A stretch of DNA of 7,369 nucleotides from Actinomycetota bacterium. GTDB taxonomy: Bacteria > Actinomycetota > Humimicrobiia > Humimicrobiales > Humimicrobiaceae. Shown piece after piece: positions 1 to 6,558 of this stretch. The notes under the pieces are model-generated. The model was not told the origin of the DNA and did not search any database. It saw nothing but the letters and a program-made list of their open reading frames with translations. The first letter of the stretch is position 1. Every line of letters begins with the position of its first letter. The translations under genes and the position numbers were made by a program. The stretch lies in assembly GCA_003486795.1 (NCBI GenBank), contig DNFX01000202.1:1-7369 (forward strand), given 5' to 3'.

Positions 1-1261
1 GGTTGCAAAAGCTGCAAAAAGGGAATACGGCAGGGCCGAACTTGCCATAGATGACGATTCTGATTTGTTTAAAGGAATCAGTCCCAATCTCCATGCTGTC
101 GTCTGGATGTCTCACGGAGACAGGATAGAGAAATATCCCGAAGGTTTTATGCCGATAGCGCATACAGAAAATTCTCCGGTGGCGGCAATGGCTGATAAAA
201 AGAAAAAATTCTACGCGCTTCAGTTCCATCCCGAAGTTGTCCATACAGAGAAAGGCAGGGAGATAATAAAGAATTTTATTTTCAATATATGCGGCTCTAA
301 ACCGGCATGGACAATGAAATCCTTTATAGAGACGGCAAAACACGAGATAAGGGAAAAGGTGGGGGATCAAAGGGTTGTCTGCGGAATAAGCGGGGGGGTT
401 GATTCTTCTGTCACAGCAGTCCTTGTTCATGAGGCAATAGGCGATGCGCTCACCTGCATCTTTGTTGACAACGGTGTTTTAAGGCACGACGAGGCGAAAA
501 AAGTTGAACTCATGCTGAAGAAGAGTTTTCATATGAAGATAAAATACGTTGATGCCTCTGAAAGATTCCTGAGAAAACTCAAGGGCGTAAAAGATCCGGA
601 AAGAAAAAGGAAGATTATAGGCAATGAGTTTATAAGGGTATTTGAAGATGAGGCGAGGAAGATAAAAAATGTCGCCTTCCTTGCACAAGGGACATTATAT
701 CCTGATGTGATTGAGAGCACATCATTCAAGGGACCTTCAGCAACAATAAAAAGCCATCACAATGTAGGCGGGCTTCTTAAAAAGATGAAGCTTAAACTGA
801 TTGAGCCTCTGAGGGAATTGTTCAAAGATGAGGTCAGAGTGCTCGGCCATGAATTAGGGATGCCGGATGAAACTATAAACCGCCATCCGTTCCCCGGGCC
901 CGGCCTTGCGATAAGATGCATCAACGATGTCACAAAAGAACGGCTTGCTATTTTAAGAAAAGCGGATGTGATAGTTCTGGATGAGATAAAAAAGGCAGGG
1001 CTTTACGGAAAAATCTGGCAGGTATTTGCAGTCCTCCTCCCTGTAAAAAGCGTCGGCGTAATGGGAGATGAAAGGACGTATGACAATGTAATCGCTGTCC
1101 GGGCTGTTACGAGCGTTGACGGAATGACCGCTGACTGGGCGCAGATTCCATATGAAGTCCTGGGACGGATATCAAACAGGATAATTAATGAAGTCAAAGG
1201 CGTAAACCGCGTTGTCTATGACATAAGCTCAAAACCCCCAAGCACTATTGAATGGGAATAG
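1..1261 (+). CDS. guaA: GMP synthase (glutamine-hydrolysing), 5'-truncated by window edge
   Basis: Cytoplasmic enzyme that converts XMP to GMP with ATP and glutamine, the last step of guanine nucleotide synthesis. The reading frame is open from base 2, so the gene starts outside the window. About 419 residues are visible, against roughly 510-520 for the family, so about 95 N-terminal residues, including the amidotransferase nucleophile cysteine, are missing. Seen in order: the end of the class I glutamine amidotransferase domain with FHPEV (His at 227-229, Glu two codons on; the other triad residues), the ATP pyrophosphatase P-loop SGGVDSS at 389-409, [11 protein letters not shown] near 685-715, [11 protein letters not shown] near 882-914, and the C-terminal dimerisation domain ending in the conserved KPPSTIEWE. 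The 3' end is intact with a TAG stop. No terminator hairpin follows; an R-M locus starts 55 bp later. An internal TTG at 65 is not the real start, because conserved sequence extends upstream of it. Identification is very secure. Confidence 0.98.
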   Translation, partial: VAKAAKREYGRAELAIDDDSDLFKGISPNLHAVVWMSHGDRIEKYPEGFMPIAHTENSPVAAMADKKKKFYALQFHPEVVHTEKGREIIKNFIFNICGSKPAWTMKSFIETAKHEIREKVGDQRVVCGISGGVDSSVTAVLVHEAIGDALTCIFVDNGVLRHDEAKKVELMLKKSFHMKIKYVDASERFLRKLKGVKDPERKRKIIGNEFIRVFEDEARKIKNVAFLAQGTLYPDVIESTSFKGPSATIKSHHNVGGLLKKMKLKLIEPLRELFKDEVRVLGHELGMPDETINRHPFPGPGLAIRCINDVTKERLAILRKADVIVLDEIKKAGLYGKIWQVFAVLLPVKSVGVMGDERTYDNVIAVRAVTSVDGMTADWAQIPYEVLGRISNRIINEVKGVNRVVYDISSKPPSTIEWE

Positions 1262-1262
1262 G

Positions 1263-1289
1263 GATATTTCTGATATATTTGATATAATA
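1263..1289 (+). repeat. Three tandem 9-bp GATAT-containing units in the promoter region
   Basis: GATAT occurs at 1263-1267, 1272-1276 and 1281-1285 with an exact 9-bp period; the units read gatatttct, gatatattt and gatataata. The third unit contains the -10 element of the predicted promoter. Short direct repeats overlapping a promoter can be operator sites, and the first gene downstream encodes an antitoxin-like protein, a class that often autoregulates. The DNA is AT-rich, so chance is a real alternative. Confidence 0.45.
1280..1288 (+). promoter_or_regulatory. Extended -10 promoter for the R-M operon
   Basis: TGATATAAT is a perfect extended -10 element (TG, one base, TATAAT at 1283-1288). 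No good -35 box lies at the usual 16-18 bp distance, as is common for extended -10 promoters. Transcription would start near 1294-1296, giving a leader of about 20 nt before the first ATG. A second, weaker extended -10 (TGATATATT, 1271-1279) lies one repeat unit upstream. This is the only intergenic space in the window, so it is the natural place for the operon promoter. Confidence 0.5.
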
Positions 1290-1301
1290 GTAGCGATAAA
1301 G

Positions 1302-1307
1302 AAAGGA
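1302..1307 (+). promoter_or_regulatory. Ribosome binding site of the antitoxin-like gene
   Basis: AAAGGA lies 9 nt before the ATG at 1317. An earlier ATG at 1311 is followed at once by TAG and is too close to the Shine-Dalgarno sequence (3 nt), so 1317 is the start chosen. The result is a start-stop pair (ATG TAG) directly abutting the real start codon. Confidence 0.6.
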
Positions 1308-1316
1308 TTTATGTAG

Positions 1317-1565
1317 ATGGGACACAAAATTGCAGAGGCAATCATAGAAAACGGGGTATTAAAGCATGTTGATAAAAAACTGCCTCGTGGAAAAATAACC
1401 GTTCACATTATCTATGAAGATAAAAAAATAAAATCAAAAACTGAAGTAAACAAAATCCTTAAAGAAGCAGCAGGGATTTATAAGAATATAAATGCAAAGG
1501 CTGAATCAAAAAAAATGAGAGATAGTTGGGAACGGAACGTACACAAATTGTATAACATGAGATAA
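1317..1565 (+). CDS. AF2212/DUF104-like (VapB-type) antitoxin, apparently without a toxin partner
   Basis: An 82-residue protein. The first ~35 residues contain AEAIIENGVLKHV followed by KLPRGKITVHIIYED. This matches the pattern of the AF2212/DUF104 antitoxin fold (EAIYENGVLKPL, LPEG, then a hydrophobic strand), a small beta-rich DNA-binding or dimerising domain. The second half is charged and helical, with GIYKNI, then AESKKMRDSWERNV near residues 61-75. In similar proteins such a tail wraps around a PIN-domain VapC ribonuclease, normally encoded immediately downstream. Here no PIN protein follows: a DNA methyltransferase starts 4 nt after the stop. It may be an orphan antitoxin left by a lost toxin, a guard against an outside toxin, or a transcriptional regulator of the R-M operon that it heads. 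It has its own good ribosome binding site and promoter. The family call rests on remembered motif similarity; role unknown. Confidence 0.65.
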   Translation: MGHKIAEAIIENGVLKHVDKKLPRGKITVHIIYEDKKIKSKTEVNKILKEAAGIYKNINAKAESKKMRDSWERNVHKLYNMR

Positions 1566-1569
1566 AAAA

Positions 1570-4467
1570 ATGATAAGCCAAAACTCGGAAAAACTGAAAG
1601 CATTCCTGAGTCGTTTAGGCTTTAATCCTCAGAAAGATTTTCTTTGTTCTCCACAGCTATCTAAAATCGGTGTTGATGTTGCCTATGAAAGCAAACTAGG
1701 CACTATTTATTTTAAATATCTCTCGGAATTATCGCTGGATGAAGAACTTCCTAATCTTCATAAAAATATATGGAATGAGAATCAGACAGAAGGATTTGTT
1801 GTTGTATCTGATAATACTACCCTTCTTTGTGCATCAAAATATAAGCCTGATCAAAAAACTCCTCGTTTATGTCAAATAGACAGCCTTGATTATGGTATCA
1901 ACACTCTCGGCTTTGAACCGGATAAATTAAGACCGATTCTTAAAGAGAATATTGACTTTGGCTTTTTCTGGGAGTATATCAGAGAAAAAATTAAAGACCG
2001 CAAAAGAAAGAGCGTTGATTACGATTTATTGTTAAACCTTGTTCATCTTAAAAGAGACCTGAGTTCAAGATTATCATCTGAAAAGAAATACATTCTTATC
2101 GAAAGATGCCTTTTTTTGAAGTTTCTGGAAGACAGAGGTTTCCTTGTTCCGCAGACACTCATAAATATTTTAGAGGGTCAGGACAGTCAAAGGCTTATAA
2201 AGAAATTTAACGAGGTAAACAAATCTTTAAACGGCGACATATTTGATGATGAAACAGTTTTCGTACGAGAAGATATATCCAAAAATACGATAGCCAAGCT
2301 CCACGTTTTTTTTACAACAGATTACAGAAACAAGCAGGTAAAATTATTTCCTTATAAGTTTGACATAATACCTGTTGAACTATTGAGCAACATATATGAA
2401 GCATTTCTAAAAACAAACGAGCAGAAAAAGAATGGTATTTATTATACTCCGCCAAATCTTGTTGACCTCGTTTTAAGCGAGACGCTTGCGCCTGTATTGC
2501 AAAAACATCCGAAACCCACTTGCCTTGATTTTGCATGTGGTTCGGGCATCTTTCTTGTCAAGGCTTTCCAGAAGCTTATTGATACAAACAAGTGTCATGA
2601 GGATTTTGAGAAAAAGAAAAATTTATTAACAGACTGTATTTTTGGAGTAGAAAAAGATTCTGTTGCAGCAAGGATAACAGTTTTTAGCCTTTATTTGACT
2701 CTGATTGAAGGAGAAGAACCAAATAAGATAAGACAATTAATTAAGAATGATAGTATAAAATTTCCAAAATTATTCGGTAAAAATATCCTGTGGAATGATA
2801 CCCTTTTTGATGTATTAACCTTTGTTAATGAAAATGGAAAACAGTTTCAAGTTTTTGATGTTATTGTAGGCAATCCGCCATGGAGCGTAAACCCATTTAA
2901 GGATATACAAAACGGCAAAGAGATGAAACTTTCCAAAGAAAAACAGGCTGCTGTAAATGATTATCAAAGTTCACAGTATTTTACCCTGAAAGCTGGCGAC
3001 TTGATGAACAGTGATGCAATTGCTGGCATTGTATTTAATAACTCTAATCTGCTGATGGGACAAGCAAAACCTTTCAGACAACAAATATTAAGCGATTATA
3101 TAATTAAAACGGTTTATGAGTTAACCCAATGCAATCCCATCCTTTTTAAGAAACAACAAATAGAGGATTTAGAAATAGGGGCTGATGAGCCGACTGTTGC
3201 AATGATTTTTAAAAGGAAAGTAAAAGAATCGGATAACTTTATAAAATATAAAACTCCCTCTCTTGATGCACTGTCTAAATTTCTCAAGATTATTACAATA
3301 AAAAGCAGCGAAATTAAAACGGTTCCCCAACAGGTTCTTTTTGAAGATGATAGATTGTGGCGCATATTAGCTGTTGGCGATATGGAAGACTATAGCCTGA
3401 TAAGAAAAATGGAGAGCCAAAAAGACTTAACACTTTCAGGGCTATATGGGTTTTCCCCTACACTGTCAGAAAATTATAAAACCATACTTAAAGACGTTCA
3501 ATATGCTGATAAAGACTGCATCTCTCCACTGGTTTTTCTTAGAGATAATATAAAGCAGTCCCCCAAATCTGGACTGAAAATTACCAGAGAACGTAGTGGC
3601 TGCAATGGCGAAGCAAAAGAATATAATAAAAAGAAACTTTTTATCAAAAGATATATGGAAAAAGATTTAAGGGTCAAGGCTGTGTATGATGATGTTGGTT
3701 ACATGTTTAAAGATAACTTGATAGGACTACTTTTTGATTATGATTATCGTCTCATGCTTTCGCTTTATAACTCATCTTTAATTAGCTATTTTCTTCATTT
3801 TAATTCTGCACAAATCGGAAAAGGCACATGGAACATGCTTCATAAAAATGAAATAGAGAGTATTCCTATTCCCTCGGAAAATAAAATCTCTCCTGCAGAT
3901 AGGAATAAGCTAAAAAATTTAATCGAGGGGATATTGAATACAGGTCATACTGATCAGAAAATAGCAGAAAAAATAGACGAAACAATTTTCAATATTTATC
4001 ATCTCAAAGAGTTTGAAAAGCAACGAGTCAGGGATTTCTTCAATGTGCGTTATAGAACCGGTAGAAATGCTTTCGTGAAGCCCGACTATTTACAGGAATA
4101 TGAAGACCGTTTCCGAAATGTCTTCAGTTTTATTTTAAAGGAGGATAGATATTTAAATGCAAAGGGTTATATTTCTAATTCTATAGGTGCGGGCATTTTA
4201 TTTGTTTTGGATAATATAAAGGATAAAAAACCGGAAGTTGAATTATTAAATCTGCATGACATCAGGGAATTTATTGCTGTCAATAAACTTCGAGTGAACG
4301 ATTCACAAAAGAGAGACATATTAATGCAAGATAAAATCAAGCTTTACAACGAGGATAGGTTTGTTATCATAAAGAGCAATCAATTCAAGGACTGGACAGA
4401 GACAGAAGCTATTAAGGACGCCAATGAGGAAATAGGAGAGTGGCTCAAACAACTGCCTAAAGAATAA
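1570..4467 (+). CDS. Gamma-class N6-adenine DNA methyltransferase, Eco57I-like family
   Basis: Predicted to methylate the exocyclic amine of adenine in a specific DNA site using S-adenosylmethionine. Of 965 residues, 1-110 form an N-terminal module (IWNENQTEGFVVVS at 67-80), and 125-200 a helical region with ERCLFLKFLEDRGF (178-191). The catalytic domain has GIYYTPPNLVDLVLSE (289-304), motif I DFACGSGIFLV (320-330), the motif II acidic region GVEKD (359-363), and catalytic motif IV NPPW (435-438). The order motif I before motif IV is the gamma arrangement. Residues ~600-770 look like the target-recognition domain, with YNSSLISYF (733-741) and ESIPIP (763-768). A C-terminal extension (~836-965) contains KSNQFKDWTETEA (935-947); its function is unknown. 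A single-chain Type IIG enzyme would have D...EXK near the N-terminus. Here D36 is followed by IYFK (46-49) where VEXK would be expected, so a working nuclease is not evident. The PD-(D/E)XK protein encoded 5 nt downstream probably supplies cleavage. Start ATG 4 nt after the previous stop, with only a weak GAG for ribosome binding. AT-rich compared with guaA. Methyltransferase call secure; specificity unknown. Confidence 0.93.
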   Translation: MISQNSEKLKAFLSRLGFNPQKDFLCSPQLSKIGVDVAYESKLGTIYFKYLSELSLDEELPNLHKNIWNENQTEGFVVVSDNTTLLCASKYKPDQKTPRLCQIDSLDYGINTLGFEPDKLRPILKENIDFGFFWEYIREKIKDRKRKSVDYDLLLNLVHLKRDLSSRLSSEKKYILIERCLFLKFLEDRGFLVPQTLINILEGQDSQRLIKKFNEVNKSLNGDIFDDETVFVREDISKNTIAKLHVFFTTDYRNKQVKLFPYKFDIIPVELLSNIYEAFLKTNEQKKNGIYYTPPNLVDLVLSETLAPVLQKHPKPTCLDFACGSGIFLVKAFQKLIDTNKCHEDFEKKKNLLTDCIFGVEKDSVAARITVFSLYLTLIEGEEPNKIRQLIKNDSIKFPKLFGKNILWNDTLFDVLTFVNENGKQFQVFDVIVGNPPWSVNPFKDIQNGKEMKLSKEKQAAVNDYQSSQYFTLKAGDLMNSDAIAGIVFNNSNLLMGQAKPFRQQILSDYIIKTVYELTQCNPILFKKQQIEDLEIGADEPTVAMIFKRKVKESDNFIKYKTPSLDALSKFLKIITIKSSEIKTVPQQVLFEDDRLWRILAVGDMEDYSLIRKMESQKDLTLSGLYGFSPTLSENYKTILKDVQYADKDCISPLVFLRDNIKQSPKSGLKITRERSGCNGEAKEYNKKKLFIKRYMEKDLRVKAVYDDVGYMFKDNLIGLLFDYDYRLMLSLYNSSLISYFLHFNSAQIGKGTWNMLHKNEIESIPIPSENKISPADRNKLKNLIEGILNTGHTDQKIAEKIDETIFNIYHLKEFEKQRVRDFFNVRYRTGRNAFVKPDYLQEYEDRFRNVFSFILKEDRYLNAKGYISNSIGAGILFVLDNIKDKKPEVELLNLHDIREFIAVNKLRVNDSQKRDILMQDKIKLYNEDRFVIIKSNQFKDWTETEAIKDANEEIGEWLKQLPKE

Positions 4468-4472
4468 AAAGC

Positions 4473-5063
4473 ATGATTGAAAAAGAACTCATAATAAATA
4501 ACAGCAAATATAAAACAGCCCACGAAATAAAAAATCTATGTATCTTATCTTTGATTGATTCCTATAGCAGAGTAAAAAACATGCAAAATATCATTTCCAT
4601 TAATGAAAATAAGATTCGAGATAAATTTGTTAGCGATATGAACAATAACTGCAAGTTGATTAGGTCAGAACTGAATAACAACACTATTAGGATTATTCCT
4701 GAAAGTTGGGATCCTGATAAAAGAAGAAAGCCCGATATAGTTTTCTTTATCGCAGGAATTGGAGATTTCACTTTTGAATGCAAAAAACTGTCATCTGATG
4801 AAGATAAATATTTAAACGATGGTCTCATTCGTTTTATCTCTTTGGCGTATGCTGAAAAAGAAAGCGAAGCAGGAATGATAGGGTTTACGCTGGATGTAGG
4901 TATTCCGCAAAAACTTAAAGACAAGATTAAACAATTTCATTGTTCAAAATTTATTGATAAGCCTGTGTTGGATTTTCCTGATTCTTATAAATCAATACAT
5001 ACTTGCGAGAACTCAAAGGAAATTGTAATCTTTCATCTTTTCTTCTATTTTTCAAAAAACTGA
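4473..5063 (+). CDS. Small PD-(D/E)XK nuclease, probable restriction subunit partnered with the upstream methyltransferase
   Basis: A 196-residue soluble protein with no signal peptide or membrane segment. It shows a readable PD-(D/E)XK core. A first helix carries an acid (NENKIRD, E45), followed by KPDIVFF with P87-D88, a hairpin (GIGDF, 95-99), then FECKK with E102 and K104 as the likely metal-binding and catalytic pair. After it comes a helix with GLIRFISLAYAEKE (117-130) and a strand SEAGMIGFTL (131-140), a pattern common after the catalytic strand in such nucleases. The D88-to-E102 spacing of 14 fits the fold. It has no DNA-recognition domain of obvious size, so specificity may come from the methyltransferase partner. 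The gene starts 5 nt after the methyltransferase stop and ends 1 nt before mod, so it is translated as part of the operon. Likely role: cleavage of unmodified DNA. Fold call is good from the motif; the partnership is inferred from position. No specific family is recognised. Confidence 0.75.
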   Translation: MIEKELIINNSKYKTAHEIKNLCILSLIDSYSRVKNMQNIISINENKIRDKFVSDMNNNCKLIRSELNNNTIRIIPESWDPDKRRKPDIVFFIAGIGDFTFECKKLSSDEDKYLNDGLIRFISLAYAEKESEAGMIGFTLDVGIPQKLKDKIKQFHCSKFIDKPVLDFPDSYKSIHTCENSKEIVIFHLFFYFSKN

Positions 5064-5064
5064 A

Positions 5065-6558
5065 ATGCCCATACTTGACTGGATAGGGAAAAAGCAGGTA
5101 ATAAACCACGACAAAGAAGTGCCGTTCAGGCTTCTAAAAAGGGTAGAGTCGCTCTCTGTTGGCGAAAGTGAAAATCTGATTATCAAAGGTGACAATCTTG
5201 AGGCATTAAAAGCGCTCCTGCCTTATTACTACAACAAAGTCAAATGTATCTACATAGACCCGCCTTATAACACAGGCAATGAAAACTGGATTTACAACGA
5301 CAGGGTAAATTCCACCGAAATCAAGAAATGGCTCGGCAGAGTCGTGGGCAGCGAGGGCGAAGACCTGAGCCGTCATGACAAATGGCTCTGTATGATGTAT
5401 CCGAGATTGAAGTTGCTGAGGGAGTTATTGAAGGATGACGGAGGAATTTTTATAAGCATAGACTATAACGAAGATGCACACTTGCGGATTGTTTTGGATG
5501 AAGTTTTTGGAGCTAAAAATCACCGGAATACCTTTGTAGTTTCACGAGTTAAAAAGAATATTCAAGAAAGAGAAAAAGTAAGGGGTGTGAATTTTGGTTT
5601 TAATAGTGTTCTATTCTATGCTAAATCCGATAAGTGTCTTATAAATCCTCCTAAACGACTTCATAAAAAAGCGGAAAGATGGCATGCCTTTGATGCACCT
5701 GGTATTCGTAAAACTATGGAATATGAGATATTTGGCAAGCGTCCGCCTAAAGGAAGACATTGGATGTATTCAGAAGATAGAGCGGTAGAAATGATGGCCA
5801 GAGGAGAATTGAGAAAAAATCCAAAAACTGGGAGCATTCAATATTTATTAAAAGCTTCTGACTACACCTTACTTGATACCAATTGGACTGATATTCAGGA
5901 ATATGATTCAGGATGGAATTTCCCGAGTGGTGAAAAAAATGTGGAACTTATAAAACGTATCATCAGAATGCTTGACGAACCGAATAACATTATCCTTGAC
6001 TCCTTCGCCGGTTCAGGCACAACGGCCCATGCTGTGCTTGAGCTGAACAAAGAAGACAAGGACGGCGGCAACAGGAAGTTTATACTTGTGGAAATGGAAG
6101 ATGAGATTGCAAGGAAGGTTACTGCTGAAAGGGTAAAGAGGGTTATCAAGGGCTATACCTACAAGAACAGCAAGGGTGAAAATGCAAAGATTAAAGGTCT
6201 CGGCGGCGGGTTTCAGTTCATGAACTTAGACACAGAGCTTTTTAATGCCCACGGGCTTATAAATGACAATATCTCTTACACCGATCTTGCAAGGTATATT
6301 TTCTTCTCCGAGACAAAACTTGACCTCAAAGAAAAGGCGATGAAAGATTATTTTATCGGTGAAAATAATGGGGCAGAATATTACCTTGTTTTCAAACAGG
6401 GCAAGGAGAATATTCTCAATGAAAAGATAGTTTCAAAGCTCAAAAAGACAGACAAGAAGAAGGTCGTCTATGCAGATAACTGCACTCTCGATTCAGACAT
6501 GCTGAATGAACACGGAATCACATTTAAACAAATACCTTATGAGGTGAGGGCTTTTTAA
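5065..6558 (+). CDS. mod: Type III restriction-modification system methyltransferase (Mod), beta-class N6-adenine
   Basis: Recognition and methylation subunit of a Type III R-M system; it would methylate adenine on one strand of an asymmetric site and provide specificity to the Res subunit. The N-terminus MPILDWIGKKQVINHDKEV is typical of Type III Mod and fixes the start. Then come LIIKGDNLEAL (38-48), catalytic motif IV DPPYNTG (65-71), and LLKDDGGIFISIDYNED (121-137). A variable target-recognition region spans ~155-285, followed by FPSGEKNVELIKRIIRML (286-303), motif I DSFAGSGTT (312-320) and motif II ILVEMED (340-346). Motif IV before motif I is the beta order of this family. All catalytic motifs are intact. 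At 497 residues it is shorter than EcoP1I/EcoP15I Mod (~645), mainly because the recognition region is short. That region (5521-5940) is ~36% GC against ~42-45% in its flanks, hinting at domain exchange. No Shine-Dalgarno sequence precedes the ATG, which lies 1 nt after the nuclease stop, so translation is probably coupled. It overlaps res by 1 nt. Confidence 0.95.
   Translation: MPILDWIGKKQVINHDKEVPFRLLKRVESLSVGESENLIIKGDNLEALKALLPYYYNKVKCIYIDPPYNTGNENWIYNDRVNSTEIKKWLGRVVGSEGEDLSRHDKWLCMMYPRLKLLRELLKDDGGIFISIDYNEDAHLRIVLDEVFGAKNHRNTFVVSRVKKNIQEREKVRGVNFGFNSVLFYAKSDKCLINPPKRLHKKAERWHAFDAPGIRKTMEYEIFGKRPPKGRHWMYSEDRAVEMMARGELRKNPKTGSIQYLLKASDYTLLDTNWTDIQEYDSGWNFPSGEKNVELIKRIIRMLDEPNNIILDSFAGSGTTAHAVLELNKEDKDGGNRKFILVEMEDEIARKVTAERVKRVIKGYTYKNSKGENAKIKGLGGGFQFMNLDTELFNAHGLINDNISYTDLARYIFFSETKLDLKEKAMKDYFIGENNGAEYYLVFKQGKENILNEKIVSKLKKTDKKKVVYADNCTLDSDMLNEHGITFKQIPYEVRAF
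6541..6550 (+). promoter_or_regulatory. Strong ribosome binding site for res inside the end of mod
   Basis: GAGGTGAGGG contains GAGGTGA, complementary to the 3' end of 16S rRNA, ending 10 nt before the res ATG, and GAGGG with a 7-nt spacer. It lies in the last codons of mod. It supports the start of res at 6558 over the next in-frame ATG at 6591, and suggests res can be translated independently of pure coupling, unlike mod. Confidence 0.6.

Noticed and set aside
392..398. G7 run inside the guaA P-loop as a phase-variable tract
   Set aside because: It encodes the invariant Gly-Gly-Val of SGGVDSS and guaA is a housekeeping gene; the run is forced by codon choice, though it is a spot for sequencing error.
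1262..1300. A Rho-independent terminator for guaA
   Set aside because: No GC-rich stem or following T-run is present; the segment is AT-rich direct repeats with a promoter element.
1311..1316. ATG TAG start-stop mini-frame as a regulatory leader
   Set aside because: It is only 3 nt from the Shine-Dalgarno sequence and is most simply chance; no coding capacity or stall signal is visible.
1566..1569. A PIN-domain toxin or its remnant next to the antitoxin-like gene
   Set aside because: Only 4 nt separate the antitoxin stop from the methyltransferase ATG, and the methyltransferase N-terminus shows no PIN-like LDT/LDA start or acidic pattern.
1570..4467. A complete single-chain Type IIG restriction-modification enzyme
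   Set aside because: Length and methyltransferase motifs would fit, but no convincing D...EXK site is seen in the N-terminal module, and a separate PD-(D/E)XK gene follows immediately.
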